This document shows positions 9,263 through 17,008 of a DNA stretch of 64,000 nt, in pieces. Numbering within the stretch: the first letter of the stretch is position 1; the number at the start of each line of letters is the position of its first letter. The notes below the pieces were generated by a model. That model was not told where the DNA came from. It worked only from the letters and a program-made list of their open reading frames with translations, and made no database searches. The stretch is from positions 6,850 through 70,849 of the forward strand of contig JBCBRY010000035.1 in NCBI GenBank assembly GCA_039819485.1. Direction: 5' to 3'. The translations under genes were made by a program, and so were the position numbers. The stretch is from UBA6168 sp039819485 (GTDB taxonomy: Bacteria; Bacteroidota; Bacteroidia; Chitinophagales; Saprospiraceae).

Positions 9263-9385
9263 TCAGTCACCGCCTTTTATTGTGGCAAAATTAATTGGCA
9301 GACCGCCGCCCTTCACTTGTTGCTGTTGTTCTTTGTTGATTTTTTGGTTGTCGAACAGGTCGAAAGTTGAGTTTTGTTTTTTCAT
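9263..9385 (-). CDS. 40-residue double-glycine leader peptide (RiPP/bacteriocin-like precursor)
   Basis: This short gene reads MKKQNSTFDLFDNQKINK, then EQQQQVKGG, then GLPINFATIKGGD. The Lys-rich start, an amphipathic stretch with K-I-x-K-E-Q and a V-K-G-G cleavage-like site match the general form of Bacteroidota natural-product precursors processed by C39-type peptidase/ABC exporters. The predicted core is only about 12 residues, with no Cys or Ser, one Thr, and a second K-G-G at the end. No maturase or exporter is adjacent. A TACCTTTG -7 element lies 190 bp upstream and a terminator directly downstream. It could instead be a free signalling peptide; the coding assignment rests on leader pattern and flanking signals. 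Confidence 0.6.
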   Translation of the reverse strand: MKKQNSTFDLFDNQKINKEQQQQVKGGGLPINFATIKGGD

Positions 9386-9574
9386 GATTTAAATATTTAA
9401 GAGGGTTAAAAAAAATTGGTTTAATTGGGGTCTTGGTTTTTGAGGTTATTTGCTGGGCCGGGTTTTATTGCCTGGTTGTTTGGGGTGTAGAAAATCAAAA
9501 ATCCGGTCGGCAAAAGGGTTTTGGTTTTTCATGGTTAATCAATTGGTCATTGGGGTTTGGAATTAATTACGACA

Positions 9575-9582
9575 CAAAGGTA
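9575..9582 (-). promoter_or_regulatory. Bacteroidota -7 element (TACCTTTG)
   Basis: Read on the minus strand this is an exact TAnnTTTG match, about 190 bp upstream of the 40-residue peptide gene. No convincing -33 TTTG is present at the expected spacing, so the assignment is tentative. Confidence 0.35.
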
Positions 9583-9662
9583 GGGGCACCGTGGCCGGTG
9601 GGAAATTGCATTGATGTGAAATGGGAAAAAGAAGAAGTGAAACGGGAAGAAACATGTAACAC

Positions 9663-9725
9663 GCCGAGGGCGCCGAGTACGCAGAGCGTTTTATACGAAC
9701 CCTCTGCCTACTCAGCGCCCTCGGC
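9663..9725. repeat. CTCTGCG-word hairpin
   Basis: The left arm GCCGAGGGCGCCGAGTACGC AGAG and right arm CTCTGCCTACTCAGCGCCCT CGGC are nearly complementary across a 15-nt loop (24-bp arms, a few mismatches). It belongs to the same family as 3471-3526 and 21471-21526. Confidence 0.8.
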
Positions 9726-9734
9726 ATGGTGTAT

Positions 9735-9809
9735 TCATTCCAACGGCAGCGAAATAATAAATTCCGTACCCTGGCCAGGCACACTTTGGTCAATTTATTT
9801 TCCACATAA
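9735..9809 (-). pseudogene. Remnant of a histidine kinase C-terminus
   Basis: On the minus strand this reads C-G-K, stop, IDQSVPGQGTEFIISLPLE, stop. It aligns with the end of the kinase at 6900 (GGKITVQSSPGNGAEFIVSL). At DNA level both share GCAGCGAAA/GAAGCGAAA and ATAAATTCCG. An in-frame stop and loss of everything upstream show it is dead. It indicates that a paralogous kinase gene once stood here and was eroded. Confidence 0.65.
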
Positions 9810-9865
9810 ATAAATTTTTCAGGTAAAATAAATAGTGCTGAAAATGTCATTTGATATCTACGTGC

Positions 9866-11338
9866 TTACCGGGGCTTGTTCAAGTTCGTTCTTTTAGTCC
9901 ATAGATAGACTTCTTCATATCCATTCTTGTTTTCCAGCAGTCCAGTTAATGGAGCGGTGAGGGTGATGTCGCCATTTTGGACAGCCTGTTTCAGGATGTT
10001 CAATATTTTTCCTTCGACCGCATTGTTTTTTCTGAATTTTTTGCAGTACCGGATAGCTGCATACACTTGGTATTCAGCGGTCATGAACTCCTGCTCTTCA
10101 ATCAGCAGGAGGATGCGGAAGATTCTTGACAGCATTTGAATGTCTCTTCTCACCTCAAACTTTGGTTCGTTAATGATCTGGTTTATTTTTTCATGTGCTT
10201 CGCTAAATTTTTTTTCAAACAGGTAGGCCACGGCCAGGTTTAGGTTGAAGGTTACGCGGAAAGGGAGGTTCATCTGTTTTTCATGCTGTTGCATGAATGC
10301 CTCAATCTCATTTGCCATTTCCACGATGTGTTCAAATTGTTCTTTTTTCAAAAAATAAAGCATTTGGGAGTAGAGCAAAAGCTGGTCTGACTGGAAACTC
10401 AAGTCGCGGTTTTGGGATTGGAAATGTTTCATTTTACCAATTTGCCGTTGTAGCTCTTCCAGTTCTCCGATCGCACAGCAACCGTTGATGTAATTGTTGA
10501 GGCAGTTGATATATCTTTTATTGTACTGGTTTTCTTTTAGCAGGTGCGGGTGGTCTTCAAATAAGCTGATCAGTTTTTTTAAGTGATGCAGCCTCTTTTC
10601 GTGCTCCCCGGTCAGCAGGAACAGCATGGAATAGGAAAGATGGGCGTAGATCGGCAGCTCAAATGAAGGGAATTCCAACCCGTCGCTATCAGGTAAGAGG
10701 GCAGCTAATTGGTTTTGGTATTCGGTGATTTTATCTTTTGTCCTTTCAGAATGGAGGATCATTGAAAATATGTTCTCGTAAACCGTCAGTGATTTAAATT
10801 GTAGGTTGATCTCTTGCAAGTATTTAGCTGCGTCTGCTTGTACTGCTTTTAATTTGACTTGGACATTCTTCCGCATAAACTGTCGTATCAGTCGGCGCTC
10901 CATCAATATTAACTCCAACAGGGGTAGCCGGAAGTCATATTTCAAGGCCAGCTTCTTAGCGCGCCTGATGTGCTTGAATGAATCGGCCACCAGTCCTTTT
11001 TCATAGAGCAGGGAAATGTCGATCATCAATTCTTTCAACTTAAGGGCGGGGGTTTTGGCTGCGTGGTAGTTGCGCAGGCTTTTCAGCACAGCCTGGTACA
11101 AATAGTTTTTTTCGTAAGGCAGGTGCTCTTCGTCAATTGCGCCCCGGAGGTTTTTCAGCAGCAGCGCTTCGTCGTAACTTTCTTGGCTGCACATTTCCAC
11201 CATCCGGTCAAAAAGCAGCAAGAACTTCCTGTCCTGATTGTATTGCTGTTTGCTGTAGAAAGTTTTGAAATATCTTTTTTCTGTCCCGTTGAGGGATCTG
11301 ACAAGTTGAAATAATGCGTCTGATTTGCCCAAAACCAA
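9866..11338 (-). CDS. Large alpha-helical repeat protein of unknown function
   Basis: 490 residues, no signal peptide or TM, predicted almost entirely helical from its Leu/Lys/Glu pattern (for example LYEKGLVADSFKHIRRAKKLALKYDF, shown here as two TPR/SEL-like helices). Its first 45 residues (ALFQLVRSLNGTEKRYFKTF and LLLFDRMVEM) match the start of the protein at 42364-43752 (PLFQLIDAFSPIELREAGKF and VMLFEYLSK). The two are therefore distant paralogs with a shared N-terminal module. No catalytic motif is visible. The protein is cytoplasmic by composition and likely a scaffold; the function is not known. Confidence 0.8.
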   Translation of the reverse strand: MVLGKSDALFQLVRSLNGTEKRYFKTFYSKQQYNQDRKFLLLFDRMVEMCSQESYDEALLLKNLRGAIDEEHLPYEKNYLYQAVLKSLRNYHAAKTPALKLKELMIDISLLYEKGLVADSFKHIRRAKKLALKYDFRLPLLELILMERRLIRQFMRKNVQVKLKAVQADAAKYLQEINLQFKSLTVYENIFSMILHSERTKDKITEYQNQLAALLPDSDGLEFPSFELPIYAHLSYSMLFLLTGEHEKRLHHLKKLISLFEDHPHLLKENQYNKRYINCLNNYINGCCAIGELEELQRQIGKMKHFQSQNRDLSFQSDQLLLYSQMLYFLKKEQFEHIVEMANEIEAFMQQHEKQMNLPFRVTFNLNLAVAYLFEKKFSEAHEKINQIINEPKFEVRRDIQMLSRIFRILLLIEEQEFMTAEYQVYAAIRYCKKFRKNNAVEGKILNILKQAVQNGDITLTAPLTGLLENKNGYEEVYLWTKRTNLNKPR

Positions 11339-11481
11339 AAAAAATTATATTATCAAATGAGTAAATAATTGTAAATGAGCAATTTATAAATAAATATTAA
11401 ATTTTAGAAACCAAAAAAAATGATTTTTATGATTTTGGCCTCTTGTATTTTGAATATACCTTGCATCAAAATCAAAGAAAA

Positions 11482-11775
11482 ATGATGGCTAAAAAGTATT
11501 TAACCCTGTTCATCTTGTTCGCACTGGTTATCTGGTCGTGTGGCGAGCAGCCTGGCCAAGACCAAAAAGATCAAGATGAGGAAAACCCAAAAAGTATTAT
11601 TATCAATGAAGTAGACACTGCATATATCGGGTCGGCGGACCACGTGGTGATCGAATCGGCCAACTCTGCAAAGATTGGCTCGATCGGCTACATCATCATC
11701 AATGAAGTGGATACGGCCAAAGTGATCCTCAACCCGGTCGGGGAGGATGAGGACAAAGAAGAAGAAAACCAGTAG
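11482..11775 (+). CDS. Small lipoprotein with three 16-residue beta-solenoid-like repeats
   Basis: 97 residues from ATG 11482 (a second ATG follows at once). The lipoprotein signal MMAKKYLTLFILFALVIWSC ends at the lipidated Cys20. An acidic linker follows (DQKDQDEENPKS). Then come three repeats of about 16 residues: IIINEVDTAYIGS, VVIESANSAKIGS and IIINEVDTAKVIL, separated by ADH and IGY. Alternating I/V with N/D/S turns suggests a short beta-helix or ladder. The C terminus is again acidic (GEDEDKEEENQ). It lies 266 bp upstream of the MNIO cluster on the same strand. No family is recognised, and a role for the repeat in metal or surface binding would be speculation. Confidence 0.75.
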   Translation: MMAKKYLTLFILFALVIWSCGEQPGQDQKDQDEENPKSIIINEVDTAYIGSADHVVIESANSAKIGSIGYIIINEVDTAKVILNPVGEDEDKEEENQ

Positions 11776-11970
11776 CAGCGAAGCAAAAAACTGCCAGGGC
11801 TGAATGCTCCGTTTAGGTTCCCTGGGGTCATCCAGGTATTGATCAATCCATATTGTTTTGATTGGGTACAACGTTGCAAAAGTACTCCCTTTTGCAGGGC
11901 CGTTTTTTGCCCGGAACGAAACATTCAGATAGGACATTGCCCCTTAAAACCATTTTTCCCGGGGTGTTTT

Positions 11971-11991
11971 GACCTTGTTTTTTACAAGGTC
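11971..11991. promoter_or_regulatory. Perfect palindrome GACCTTGT-N5-ACAAGGTC upstream of the MNIO cluster
   Basis: An 8-bp perfect inverted repeat with a 5-nt T spacer lies 50 bp before the ATG of the precursor-like gene. Its size and symmetry fit an operator for a dimeric regulator. It could also be a small RNA hairpin at the start of the transcript; it is unlikely to be a terminator for the lipoprotein, which ends about 195 bp earlier. Confidence 0.45.
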
Positions 11992-12041
11992 GGAAGTACC
12001 CCTTTTTTTATATTTTTTAACCACTTAAAAACTTTTTTATC

Positions 12042-12302
12042 ATGTCTAAAGTACAAGCAATCGCGAACATCGCCCGCCCTCTCACCATTGGTGGATTACG
12101 TGCAGGGGCCGTACAACTTACAGTTGCCCGCCGGGTAAAAGCCGAACAGGTACATGCCGCCCTGGATAAAATTTTCGAGCTGCATGGCTGTCTTCCTTGT
12201 GGTTTGAACGGGCTGGACATCGTTTTCCGTCACAGTACTCCCTTGAACGATGCTTTCAAAGGATTTGAAGGTATCGAGGCAGTAGAACAGTTTGGCTATT
12301 AA
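12042..12302 (+). CDS. Two-Cys small peptide, probable MNIO substrate (RiPP precursor-like)
   Basis: 86 residues, no signal peptide. Residues 1-45 form a basic, helical leader-like part (PLTIGGLRAGAVQLTVARR, KAEQVHAALDKIF). A Cys-x-x-Cys core follows in ELHGCLPCGLNGLDIVF (Cys50, Cys53) and then a tail ending FEGIEAVEQFGY. The gene precedes a DUF692 oxidase by 11 bp and a partner protein, the order of known MNIO pathways (precursor, oxidase, partner), where Cys is the usual residue modified. The position, the small size and the paired Cys in a Gly/Leu context make it the likely substrate. Whether it is cleaved, exported or metal-binding is not shown by the sequence, and no exporter is adjacent. 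Confidence 0.7.
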   Translation: MSKVQAIANIARPLTIGGLRAGAVQLTVARRVKAEQVHAALDKIFELHGCLPCGLNGLDIVFRHSTPLNDAFKGFEGIEAVEQFGY

Positions 12303-12313
12303 AATGACCGAAG

Positions 12314-13246
12314 ATGCAACAATCAAAGTGCAACCAACAGAATTTTGATTTGAGGAAAACCAGCGCACCTTCATTGTGCACGACTTATGATGCCCATGAT
12401 CCCGACCTTTTGGCCGGGATCATGCCATTGGTCGAATTCCTTGAAATTACTCCGGATTCCATAGCCATAAGCAAAAATGGAAAGACCAAGCTGCATCCAA
12501 TGATTCTGGAAGACCTGAAAGAGGCTGCTTCCGAATTGAAATTGCTGGCCCACGGAGTGGGGCTTTCCATTGCCTCTTTTGAAGGATATTCCGAAGCTTA
12601 TATTGACTTGCTGGGACAACTGCAGCAGGAAGTGGAGCTGTATTGGCACAGTGAGCATTTGGGATATACAACTGTCGACCACGAAAACCTCAACACCATG
12701 CTTGCTGTCCCTCGTTCCAGGGACATGCTTGACTTATTGATCAAAAGGATCTGCGAGATACAGGGCCGTTTTGGAATACCATTTTTATTGGAAAATATCG
12801 TGCACCTGCTCCCGGACTATCATCCCGAATACTCAGATGCTGAGTTCCTCAATATATTGAGCCAGGAAACCGGGTGTGGCCTGATACTCGACCTGTATAA
12901 TTTAGAGTGCGACGCATTCAACTACGGTTTTGATGTATCCGGATTCCTAAAAGAACTGAATATGAATGCCGTACGTGAAATCCATTTGGCCGGCGGCGTC
13001 CAGCACAAGGGGTTTCAACTGGACATTCACTCGGGCATTGTGGCCCGAAGCACACTTGACCTGACGCATACCGTATTGAACAGGGAAAACAATATCGAAG
13101 TCATTACCTATGAAATATTGCCCCAGGCCGTCAATACTTACGGTCACCAAATGGTCATCGATGAACTGGGGAGGTTATCTGATGAATTCAACATTAAAAA
13201 AAATGGAAATAGCAACATTCCAGCAAAATATCAAACATTTGCTTAA
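12314..13246 (+). CDS. DUF692 multinuclear non-heme iron oxidase (MNIO, MbnB/TglH/ChrH/BufB superfamily)
   Basis: 310 residues, a TIM-barrel of the DUF692 family. The metal-site pattern is intact: His80 (LLAHGVGLS), Glu114-His115 (HSEHLGY), Glu160 (FLLENIVHL), Asp193 and Asn196 (LILDLYNLE), His224 (EIHLAGG), Asp237 and His239 (LDIHSG) and Glu267 (TYEIL). Family members use two or three iron ions and O2 to rearrange Cys (to oxazolone/thioamide, thiooxazole, or carbon-excised products) or C-terminal Asp in ribosomal peptides. The product here is inferred to act on the 86-residue peptide just upstream. The gene overlaps the following one by 65 bp, which implies translational coupling. It is cytoplasmic, with no regulator in the cluster. 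Confidence 0.9.
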   Translation: MQQSKCNQQNFDLRKTSAPSLCTTYDAHDPDLLAGIMPLVEFLEITPDSIAISKNGKTKLHPMILEDLKEAASELKLLAHGVGLSIASFEGYSEAYIDLLGQLQQEVELYWHSEHLGYTTVDHENLNTMLAVPRSRDMLDLLIKRICEIQGRFGIPFLLENIVHLLPDYHPEYSDAEFLNILSQETGCGLILDLYNLECDAFNYGFDVSGFLKELNMNAVREIHLAGGVQHKGFQLDIHSGIVARSTLDLTHTVLNRENNIEVITYEILPQAVNTYGHQMVIDELGRLSDEFNIKKNGNSNIPAKYQTFA

Positions 13247-13733
13247 AGAGGGCCGGTTGACAGCAGCAGCAAATGATGTTTACTTCAAAAAATTAAAAGA
13301 TTCCGAATCATTGCAGATGGTGAAGGAAATAGCGCTGTGGTGGCGGGCATACCTGTTGGAAAACTACTGCCCGCTTACCGCCGGCCTTTTAAAACGAGAC
13401 CATTTGTACGACCGGGCAATCGCTTCTTTTTACAAACACAACAACGTTTCTTCGTTCATAGAGGAAGCAGGACAAAGTTTTTTAGGGTACATGGCAAAGG
13501 GAACGGAAGGAGCGCTCGTTACCGCATTGGCTAGCTTTGAACTGGCCTTGATCCGGGTCAAAGGCGGTGATCAAAATACGTATTCAGTCGCCTGGTCCGT
13601 AAATCCTTACGACATTCTACATGCCTTATTCAGTGAAGGGCCACTGCCCGAAAAAGATGGAGACACTTATCTGACGACCATCAGCCGAGAGCTTGATGGG
13701 TTCTTTGCGGTGTCTGTGATCGCATATAACTGA
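13182..13733 (+). CDS. Putative MNIO partner protein (MbnC/TglI/ChrI-like role)
   Basis: 183 residues from ATG 13182, chosen because GGGGAGG lies 7 nt before it; the open frame extends 24 codons further upstream. It begins inside the DUF692 gene. The N-terminal half (MEIATFQQNIKHLLKEGRLT and following helices) resembles the helical, DUF2063-like part of MNIO partner proteins. The second half (FSEGPLPEKDGDTYLTTISR, then ELDGFFAVSVIAYN) could be an alpha/beta module. In characterised pathways the partner binds the leader and is required for oxidase activity. Assignment rests mainly on synteny and size; sequence motifs are weak. Confidence 0.65.
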   Translation: MNSTLKKMEIATFQQNIKHLLKEGRLTAAANDVYFKKLKDSESLQMVKEIALWWRAYLLENYCPLTAGLLKRDHLYDRAIASFYKHNNVSSFIEEAGQSFLGYMAKGTEGALVTALASFELALIRVKGGDQNTYSVAWSVNPYDILHALFSEGPLPEKDGDTYLTTISRELDGFFAVSVIAYN

Positions 13734-13776
13734 TCGATCGCTGTACTACTGATTGGCCGACTCAGGAGGCAGCCGC

Positions 13777-13810
13777 AGCGGCAACACCGTTCTAAACCGG
13801 TGTTGCCGCT
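13777..13810. repeat. GCGG/CCGC hairpin, dispersed family copy 2
   Basis: AGCGGCAACACCGTT / AACCGGTGTTGCCGCT (13777-13810) forms a near-perfect 15-bp stem with a 3-4 nt loop, 43 bp after the stop of the MNIO partner gene. It probably marks the end of that operon; copies at 694 and 63019. Confidence 0.8.
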
Positions 13811-14178
13811 AAACCGGCCCTGGGTACCAGTTGCTGAATCATTGCAGGTTACCTTCATTTTAACCGGTTCCTGTTTTCTGGTGGCCCGACTTTTTGCTCC
13901 GTTTATTTTTATCGCCTCCAAAATTTTGTTCCCTCTTTACCCTCCTTCTTACATTTCATGCCGGCTCAGAGTCGTTTTGGAATGTAAGCTGGTTCTGTTC
14001 GCCCACCTGGATGGATAAATTCATCTATTGAAAATTATTTGAGGCCGGGGTTCTTCTTCGTTTTGGTTGAAAATACCAATCGGCCAGGCATTCGAAAAAA
14101 TAGCCCTCCTTCCGCGATCAACCATCATCCCCGTTTAAGCGTTCCATAAATAGCTTTCACCACCAAATATTGCCATTT
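13811..14178. other. Gene-free stretch before the acyl-CoA oxidase
   Basis: No credible gene. A weak inverted repeat CTTACATT / AATGTAAG occurs at about 13948 and 13980, and a 72-codon open frame on the plus strand lacks a start signal and family resemblance. The promoter of the downstream oxidase should lie here but no TAnnTTTG match was found. Confidence 0.5.
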
Positions 14179-16494
14179 ATGACAACCGCCCATACCACTG
14201 CCTATACCCCTGGCCTCCTCTCCGTGCTGCCACTCTTCTACGTCGGCTGGTCCGACAGTGTACTCAGCCCGACCGAGATGAAATTCATCCACCGCAAACT
14301 GGAGGCGATGGACTTTTTGACCAAAGCGGAAAAAGAACTGCTCATCAGTTGGACTGATCCATTGCATCCGCCCGGTGAAGAGGTTTTTAAAGAATGGGTT
14401 GATGTGTTGGAGCAGTACGCCCAAAAGGTTGGGACAGATAAAAAAGAATCACTGATAGAGTTGGGGGTGGAAATGGCCTATGTCTATGAAAACGGTGGCG
14501 GTAATGACCCCTGGCATTCTTCCGAAACCAAGGCGGCCATCCAGTCGCTGGCCGAGACATTGGGGGTAGAAGGCCCCGCCAGTTCCAATCTTTTGTTGTC
14601 GAAGCTGGAAGGACACCCGGTGCCGCTGCCATGCAGTGCCTGTACCTTCGATCCGGCGGCAATGACCGATTTTCTGGACGGATCATACAAAAGCATCAAG
14701 AACCGGATGCGTTCGTTGCTCAGTGATCCTTTTTTTCAGAATGAAATTATTCCCGATAAAAAAACCTACCGCTTGCGGGTATTGAACCAGGTCAAGGCGT
14801 TGGCGCGACAAGGTGTCAGTGCTTATTCTTTTCCGAAAATATATGGTGGCGGCGAAAAGAAAGGCGATCACATGGCCGTCTTCGAAATGCTGGCTTATGG
14901 AGACTTGAGCCTGACCGTGAAGTTCGGGGTACAGTTTGGCCTGTTTGGCGGGGCACTGTACATGTTGGGAACGGAGCGCCATCACCGGAAATACCTCGAA
15001 GCCATGCACCGGGCCGAACTGCTTGGCTGCTTCGCCATGACCGAAACAGGGCACGGTTCGAATGTAAAAGAATTGCAAACAACTGCGACCTACGACCCGG
15101 TGACCGATGAAATAATCATCCATTCTCCAGAAAAATCGGCCGGGAAAGAATACATCGGCAATGCGCTGCACAGTAGCATGGCTGCTGTTTTTGCGCAGCT
15201 CATCGTTGGTGGCGAAAGCCATGGTGTACATGCGGTGCTGGTACCGATGCGCAATAAAAAAGGAAAATTGTTGTCCGGCATCAAGGTAGAAGACAATGGC
15301 TATAAAATGGGCCTCAACGGTGTGGACAACGGCCGTATTTGGTTTGACCAGGTACGGGTGCCAAGGGAAAACCTTTTGAATAAATATGGCAATATCACGG
15401 AAGCAGGTAAATACGAAAGCCCGTTGAAAAGCCCGGCAAAGCGTTTTTTTACCATGTTGGGCGCTTTGGTGGTCGGGCGTATTTCGGTCGGGCTGGCAGG
15501 GGTGAGTACGTCCAAAACAGCACTGACCATAGCCGTGAATTATGCACTGAAACGAAAACAGTTTGCACCTAAAGACGGTGAACCGGAAACCCTGATCATG
15601 GATTATCCGACCCACCAACACCGCCTGTTGCCACTGATTGCCAAAACCTACGCCTATTATTTTGCCCTGCGGAAACTGGCTGATAAATACACCGAGAAAA
15701 CAGATGAGGACGTTCGACATATCGAAACCCTCGCCGCAGGACTAAAGTCGAAAGCTACCTGGCATGCTACCCGAACCATCCAGGAATGCCGGGAGGCATG
15801 TGGTGGAAAAGGCTACCTCAGGGAAAACCGCTTTCCCGACCTGAAAGCAGACTCTGATATTTTTACCACCTTCGAAGGTGATAACACCGTGTTGATGCAG
15901 TTGGTGGCCAAAGGCGTACTCTCTGAATTCAAGCAGTCATTCCATGATGAAGGCTACCGGGCGATTGTCCGTTATCTCTACACCCGTTTCAGCCATACAG
16001 TCGACGAATTAAACCCCATCCAAACCCGCAATACAGCAAGCGAACACCTGCTTAGCCGGGAGTTTCACAAAGATGCTTTTCACTATCGTTTCCAGAAATT
16101 ACTCCTTACCTGTAGTGCCCGGATGCAGAACTATTTGAAAAAGCGCATCAATCCCTACCAGGCTTTTTTGAAATGTCAAACGCACATGGTTGCACTGGCG
16201 GATGCCTACATTGATAACATTGTTCTGAAATCATTTATCGCGGCCATTGAAAAATGTGAATCGGAATCTTTGCGAAAGGTACTGGGCCAGGTTTGTGACC
16301 TCTACGCACTCACGGTCATTCAGGATGAAAAAGGGTGGTTTTTGGAAAATGATTACCTCTCTGGTGCCAAGTCAAAAGCCATCCGCCGGGTACACAACAA
16401 ACTGGTACAGGAGCTACGGCCCGAAGTGGGAGGCCTGGTGGATGGGTTTGGGATACCGGAGGCCATGCTGGGAGCGGAGATATTGACTTCGTAA
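14179..16494 (+). CDS. Acyl-CoA oxidase/dehydrogenase with N-terminal TerB-like extension
   Basis: 771 residues. The ATG at 14179 is preferred to an upstream TTG. Residues 1-110 are an additional helical domain (LLSVLPLFYVGWSDSVLSPT, EMKFIHRKLEAMDFLTKAEK) resembling TerB/tellurite-resistance or DjlA helices. Residues about 130-770 follow peroxisomal-type acyl-CoA oxidases: FAD-binding loop CFAMTETGHGSNV, central beta domain, helical domain with RKQFAP, GGKGYL, and catalytic Glu566 in TTFEGDNTVL, then the C-terminal helical half. It should oxidise acyl-CoA to 2-trans-enoyl-CoA using FAD. Whether O2 or ETF is the electron acceptor cannot be read from the sequence. It stands alone, without other beta-oxidation genes. 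Confidence 0.9.
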   Translation: MTTAHTTAYTPGLLSVLPLFYVGWSDSVLSPTEMKFIHRKLEAMDFLTKAEKELLISWTDPLHPPGEEVFKEWVDVLEQYAQKVGTDKKESLIELGVEMAYVYENGGGNDPWHSSETKAAIQSLAETLGVEGPASSNLLLSKLEGHPVPLPCSACTFDPAAMTDFLDGSYKSIKNRMRSLLSDPFFQNEIIPDKKTYRLRVLNQVKALARQGVSAYSFPKIYGGGEKKGDHMAVFEMLAYGDLSLTVKFGVQFGLFGGALYMLGTERHHRKYLEAMHRAELLGCFAMTETGHGSNVKELQTTATYDPVTDEIIIHSPEKSAGKEYIGNALHSSMAAVFAQLIVGGESHGVHAVLVPMRNKKGKLLSGIKVEDNGYKMGLNGVDNGRIWFDQVRVPRENLLNKYGNITEAGKYESPLKSPAKRFFTMLGALVVGRISVGLAGVSTSKTALTIAVNYALKRKQFAPKDGEPETLIMDYPTHQHRLLPLIAKTYAYYFALRKLADKYTEKTDEDVRHIETLAAGLKSKATWHATRTIQECREACGGKGYLRENRFPDLKADSDIFTTFEGDNTVLMQLVAKGVLSEFKQSFHDEGYRAIVRYLYTRFSHTVDELNPIQTRNTASEHLLSREFHKDAFHYRFQKLLLTCSARMQNYLKKRINPYQAFLKCQTHMVALADAYIDNIVLKSFIAAIEKCESESLRKVLGQVCDLYALTVIQDEKGWFLENDYLSGAKSKAIRRVHNKLVQELRPEVGGLVDGFGIPEAMLGAEILTS

Positions 16495-16516
16495 AGCAAT
16501 TGAAAAAAAATCCTTC

Positions 16517-16608
16517 CCTGAAAGGGTTCCCTCCCCCGGCCCCTTACAGAGCGGAATATGTACGATCTTTTCTCCCCCTCTGGAGGGGCCGCGGGGAGGG
16601 AGTTCAGG
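16517..16608. repeat. GC-rich CTCCC/GGGAG palindrome
   Basis: CCTGAAAGGGTTCCCTCCCC ... GGCCCCTT pairs with AGGGGCCGCGGGGAGGGAG ... TTCAGG across an AT-rich centre. It lies just after the acyl-CoA oxidase stop. Related CTCCCCC/GGGGGAG palindromes occur at 58979-59010 and 63857-64000. The small open frame across it is a by-product. Confidence 0.8.
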
Positions 16609-16750
16609 TGAACAAACAAGAATTTAGTTTTGGTATGTCCCTGGATTTCATTTTTCAAAAGAAAAATAATGTCCGTTTATTTGGGGTTTTATAGAAAATA
16701 GGGAACTTTTGGAACCTCGTTTCGATTACTTTATAAAATGAGATAACTAG

Positions 16751-17005
16751 ATGGCATCTAACATTGCTAATAAAAGTGCTTTAACAGATAAGTTCAGGTC
16801 TGCCGCCAGTAACCACAGCGGAAGGATCCATATCGTTCACGCTACAACTGGCTGGGCCGTCAAACGAGAAGGGACTATGCGGGCTTCCGGCGTTTACCCT
16901 ACAAAAAAAGAGGCCATAAACCGGGCGAAAGAACACAAGCATTACCGCGGCGTTATTATCATACACAAAAAAGATGGGTCTATCCATCGCTGGATTCGCA
17001 GTTAA
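16751..17005 (+). CDS. DUF2188 family protein, first gene of a two-gene unit
   Basis: 84 residues. The second half is a DUF2188 domain: RIHIVHATTGWAVKREGTM, RASGVYPTKKEAINRAKEH, then GVIIIHKKDGSIHRW. The pattern is strand, Trp-Ala-Val-Lys, strand, KKEA-helix and an H-K-K-D-G hairpin. The family is a small alpha/beta fold of unknown activity often found beside effector or mobile genes. The first 25 residues are a polar, helical extension (NIANKSALTDKFRSAASNHS). Only 3 bp separate its stop from the next ATG, so the two proteins are very likely co-translated and functionally linked. No promoter match was found upstream. Confidence 0.85.
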   Translation: MASNIANKSALTDKFRSAASNHSGRIHIVHATTGWAVKREGTMRASGVYPTKKEAINRAKEHKHYRGVIIIHKKDGSIHRWIRS

Positions 17006-17008
17006 ACC

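Larger units (their letters stand above)
9386..9865. other. 480-bp gap: promoter, hairpin and decayed kinase fragment
   Basis: No intact gene is seen. The open frames on both strands here are rich in Trp, Arg and Cys, lack family resemblance, and cross the hairpin at 9663-9725. The gap holds a minus-strand -7 element (9575-9582), the hairpin and a kinase remnant (9735-9809). Confidence 0.7.

Noticed and set aside
9433..9813. A 126-codon plus-strand and a 95-codon minus-strand open frame.
   Set aside because: They cross the hairpin at 9663 and the kinase remnant, are Trp/Cys/Arg-biased, and show no family pattern.
14683..15720. A 345-codon minus-strand open frame antisense to the acyl-CoA oxidase.
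   Set aside because: It is a shadow of a well-supported coding gene with family motifs on the other strand.
16500..16694. A 64-codon open frame after the acyl-CoA oxidase.
   Set aside because: It translates the GC-rich palindrome; no support.
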